From Bryobacterales bacterium (lineage in GTDB: Bacteria; Acidobacteriota; Terriglobia; Bryobacterales; Bryobacteraceae): 39,224 nucleotides of DNA. The translations under genes were made by a program, and so were the position numbers. Numbering within the stretch: position 1 is the first letter of the stretch; each line of letters starts with the position of its first letter. Under the pieces are notes generated by a model. That model searched no databases. It was given only the letters and a program-made list of their open reading frames with translations, and was not told the DNA's origin. The stretch lies in NCBI GenBank assembly GCA_016789785.1, contig JAEUQE010000059.1, positions 1 to 39,224 of the forward strand, read 5' to 3'. Shown here in pieces: positions 38,035 through 39,224 of the stretch.

Positions 38035-39224
38035 ATGCTATCCTCCGTGCCGGGGTACATGCAGCACGACTACGACAACGAACTGAATCGCATTGTCGAC
38101 TCCTTGAACCGCGCCGTGGGAGGAGGCCCTCGCGAGAAGCCGGAGGCAGCCAGTACAGCTTCCGCGAATCCGGGATCCGCAAATCCGGGCTCGATGGATG
38201 CGCTGCTTTCGCAGGCGGCGAAGGAACATGCCTCCGACCTGTTGCTGGTGGCAGGCGCGCCGATCGCGATTCGCGTGATGGGCCGTATCGCTTATCTCGG
38301 CAGCCCCGCGCTGTCGGTGACTCAGGTTCGCAATCTCGTGTTGCCGCTGCTTGATGAGAGGCAGCAACAGGAACTGCATAAGAACCGCACGCTGGACTTC
38401 CGTTTCGCACGGCCCAACATAGGGCGATGCCGCGCAAACTTGCACTATCAACGAGGGAGCATCGCGGCCAGCATTCGAGTGCTGCCGTCGGAGGTCCCAA
38501 CAATCGAGTCGCTGAATCTGCCTCCGTCACTCGCACGGTACGCCGAGCCGAGACAGGGTCTGGTGTTGGTGACGGGTCCAACGGGCTGCGGGAAGAGTTC
38601 CACGCTTGCCGCACTCATCAATCTGATCAATCAGAAGCGGCGCGACCACATTGTCACCATCGAAGACCCTATCGAATTCGAACATCCGAATCGCAACTCA
38701 ATCGTTGAGCAGATCGAGGTGGGCTATGATGCTCCGGATTTCGCAAGCGGCCTGCGCAGCATTCTGCGCCAAAGCCCTGACGTGATCCTGGTGGGTGAGA
38801 TTCGCGACAACGAGACGATGTCGACCGTGCTGACCGCCGCCGAGACCGGCCATCTTGTTTTCTCCACGCTTCACACGAACGACACCGCGCAATCGTTGAG
38901 CCGGATTCTCGATTCCTTCCCATCGGCGAACCAGGCACAGATCCGGCAGCAGCTCTCGCTGTCGCTGTTGGCTGTGATCGCGCAGCAGCTTGTGCCGTCG
39001 CCCGATGGGCGGACTCGCTACCCTGCCGTTGAAGTCATGGTTGCGACGGATGCGATCCGCAACCTGATTCGCAAGGGCGAAGATCACCAATTGCGGTCTC
39101 AACTGACCATGGGGCGCGCGCACGGGATGATCACCATGGAGCAGTCGCTTGCGGAGTTGGTGCGCGTTGGGCGCATTCAACGCGACACCGCTCTTGCTCA
39201 CTGTTTCCGCTCCGACGATCTTCG
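38035..39224 (+). CDS. Type IV pilus retraction-type ATPase (PilT/PilU family), C-terminus cut off
   Basis: The frame runs from ATG 38035 (GGTGGAGG upstream) to the window edge, 396 residues without a stop. Order: a non-conserved N-terminal leader of about 52 residues with the repeat SANPGSANPG, the PAS-like N domain (LLLVAGAPIAIRVMGRI), Walker A GPTGCGKSS (K187), the Asp box TIEDPIEFEH, Walker B QSPDVILVGEIRD, and the His box STLHTNDTAQS. These motors hydrolyse ATP to retract type IV pili at the inner membrane. The leader is longer than in typical PilT. PilT versus PilU cannot be decided without the missing end. Confidence 0.93.
   Translation, partial: MLSSVPGYMQHDYDNELNRIVDSLNRAVGGGPREKPEAASTASANPGSANPGSMDALLSQAAKEHASDLLLVAGAPIAIRVMGRIAYLGSPALSVTQVRNLVLPLLDERQQQELHKNRTLDFRFARPNIGRCRANLHYQRGSIAASIRVLPSEVPTIESLNLPPSLARYAEPRQGLVLVTGPTGCGKSSTLAALINLINQKRRDHIVTIEDPIEFEHPNRNSIVEQIEVGYDAPDFASGLRSILRQSPDVILVGEIRDNETMSTVLTAAETGHLVFSTLHTNDTAQSLSRILDSFPSANQAQIRQQLSLSLLAVIAQQLVPSPDGRTRYPAVEVMVATDAIRNLIRKGEDHQLRSQLTMGRAHGMITMEQSLAELVRVGRIQRDTALAHCFRSDDL
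38161..38190 (+). repeat. 15-bp tandem duplication in the PilT leader
   Basis: TCCGCGAATCCGGGA at 38161-38175 is followed by TCCGCAAATCCGGGC at 38176-38190 (two mismatches). It encodes the SANPG repeat in the non-conserved N-terminal leader. Confidence 0.85.

Overview
The window looks like a chromosomal stretch from an Acidobacteriota genome of the Solibacter/Bryobacter type. This is inferred from gene content, with no marker gene present: high-GC DNA, two Oar-like TonB-receptor-type outer-membrane proteins, a planctomycete-style PSCyt1/DUF1549/DUF1553 protein coupled to a DUF1501 protein, secreted DinB, SnoaL and ceramidase-like proteins with Sec or Tat signals, and many starts lying directly behind a TANNNT box. 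About 30 protein genes are supported. No rRNA, tRNA or CRISPR array was seen.

Layout. 1-631 (-) is the N-terminal part of a membrane Fe-S oxidoreductase cut by the window edge. 694-1644 (+) is a UDP-glucuronate decarboxylase-like epimerase. 1923-5383 is a complete mobile element of the RIT (recombinase in trio) class: three overlapping tyrosine recombinase genes between 55-bp inverted repeats (51/55 identical) that end in a 20-bp palindrome and carry repeated TTATGTTG motifs. 5480-6121 (-) is an Hsp20 unit with promoter, possible RNA-thermometer leader and terminator. Next come an acyl-CoA synthetase (+), a four-hairpin intergenic region, a Tat-exported ceramidase-like protein (-), a hybrid histidine kinase with a periplasmic solute-binding sensor (+) overlapping a secreted DinB protein, and an unknown membrane protein (-).

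12864-17869 (+) is a GAF - SNF2 helicase - SWIM zinc-finger run, the last two overlapping by 4 bp. 17935-19590 (+) is a secreted FAD oxidoreductase. 19793-23679 (-) holds DUF1501 and the cytochrome-like PSCyt1 protein, translationally coupled. Divergent from these are an Oar-like receptor and an FG-GAP repeat protein, also coupled. 27397-30533 (-) holds a small secreted protein, gamma-glutamyltransferase, a SnoaL-like protein and a TPR protein. 30601-33673 (+) holds galU, a tagaturonate-epimerase-like gene and a free-standing LexA-type DNA-binding domain. 33704-37062 (-) pairs an ECF sigma factor with a second TonB-receptor-like protein. 37093-38013 (-) is a DUF429-like protein, divergent by 21 bp from a PilT/PilU-type ATPase that runs off the right edge.

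The most interesting points are the intact RIT element with its repeated end motif and a RitB lacking the usual first catalytic histidine; the possible Hsp20 RNA thermometer; the recurrent near-leaderless promoter layout; the GAF-SNF2-SWIM module; and the divergent secretome locus at 19.8-27.4 kb.
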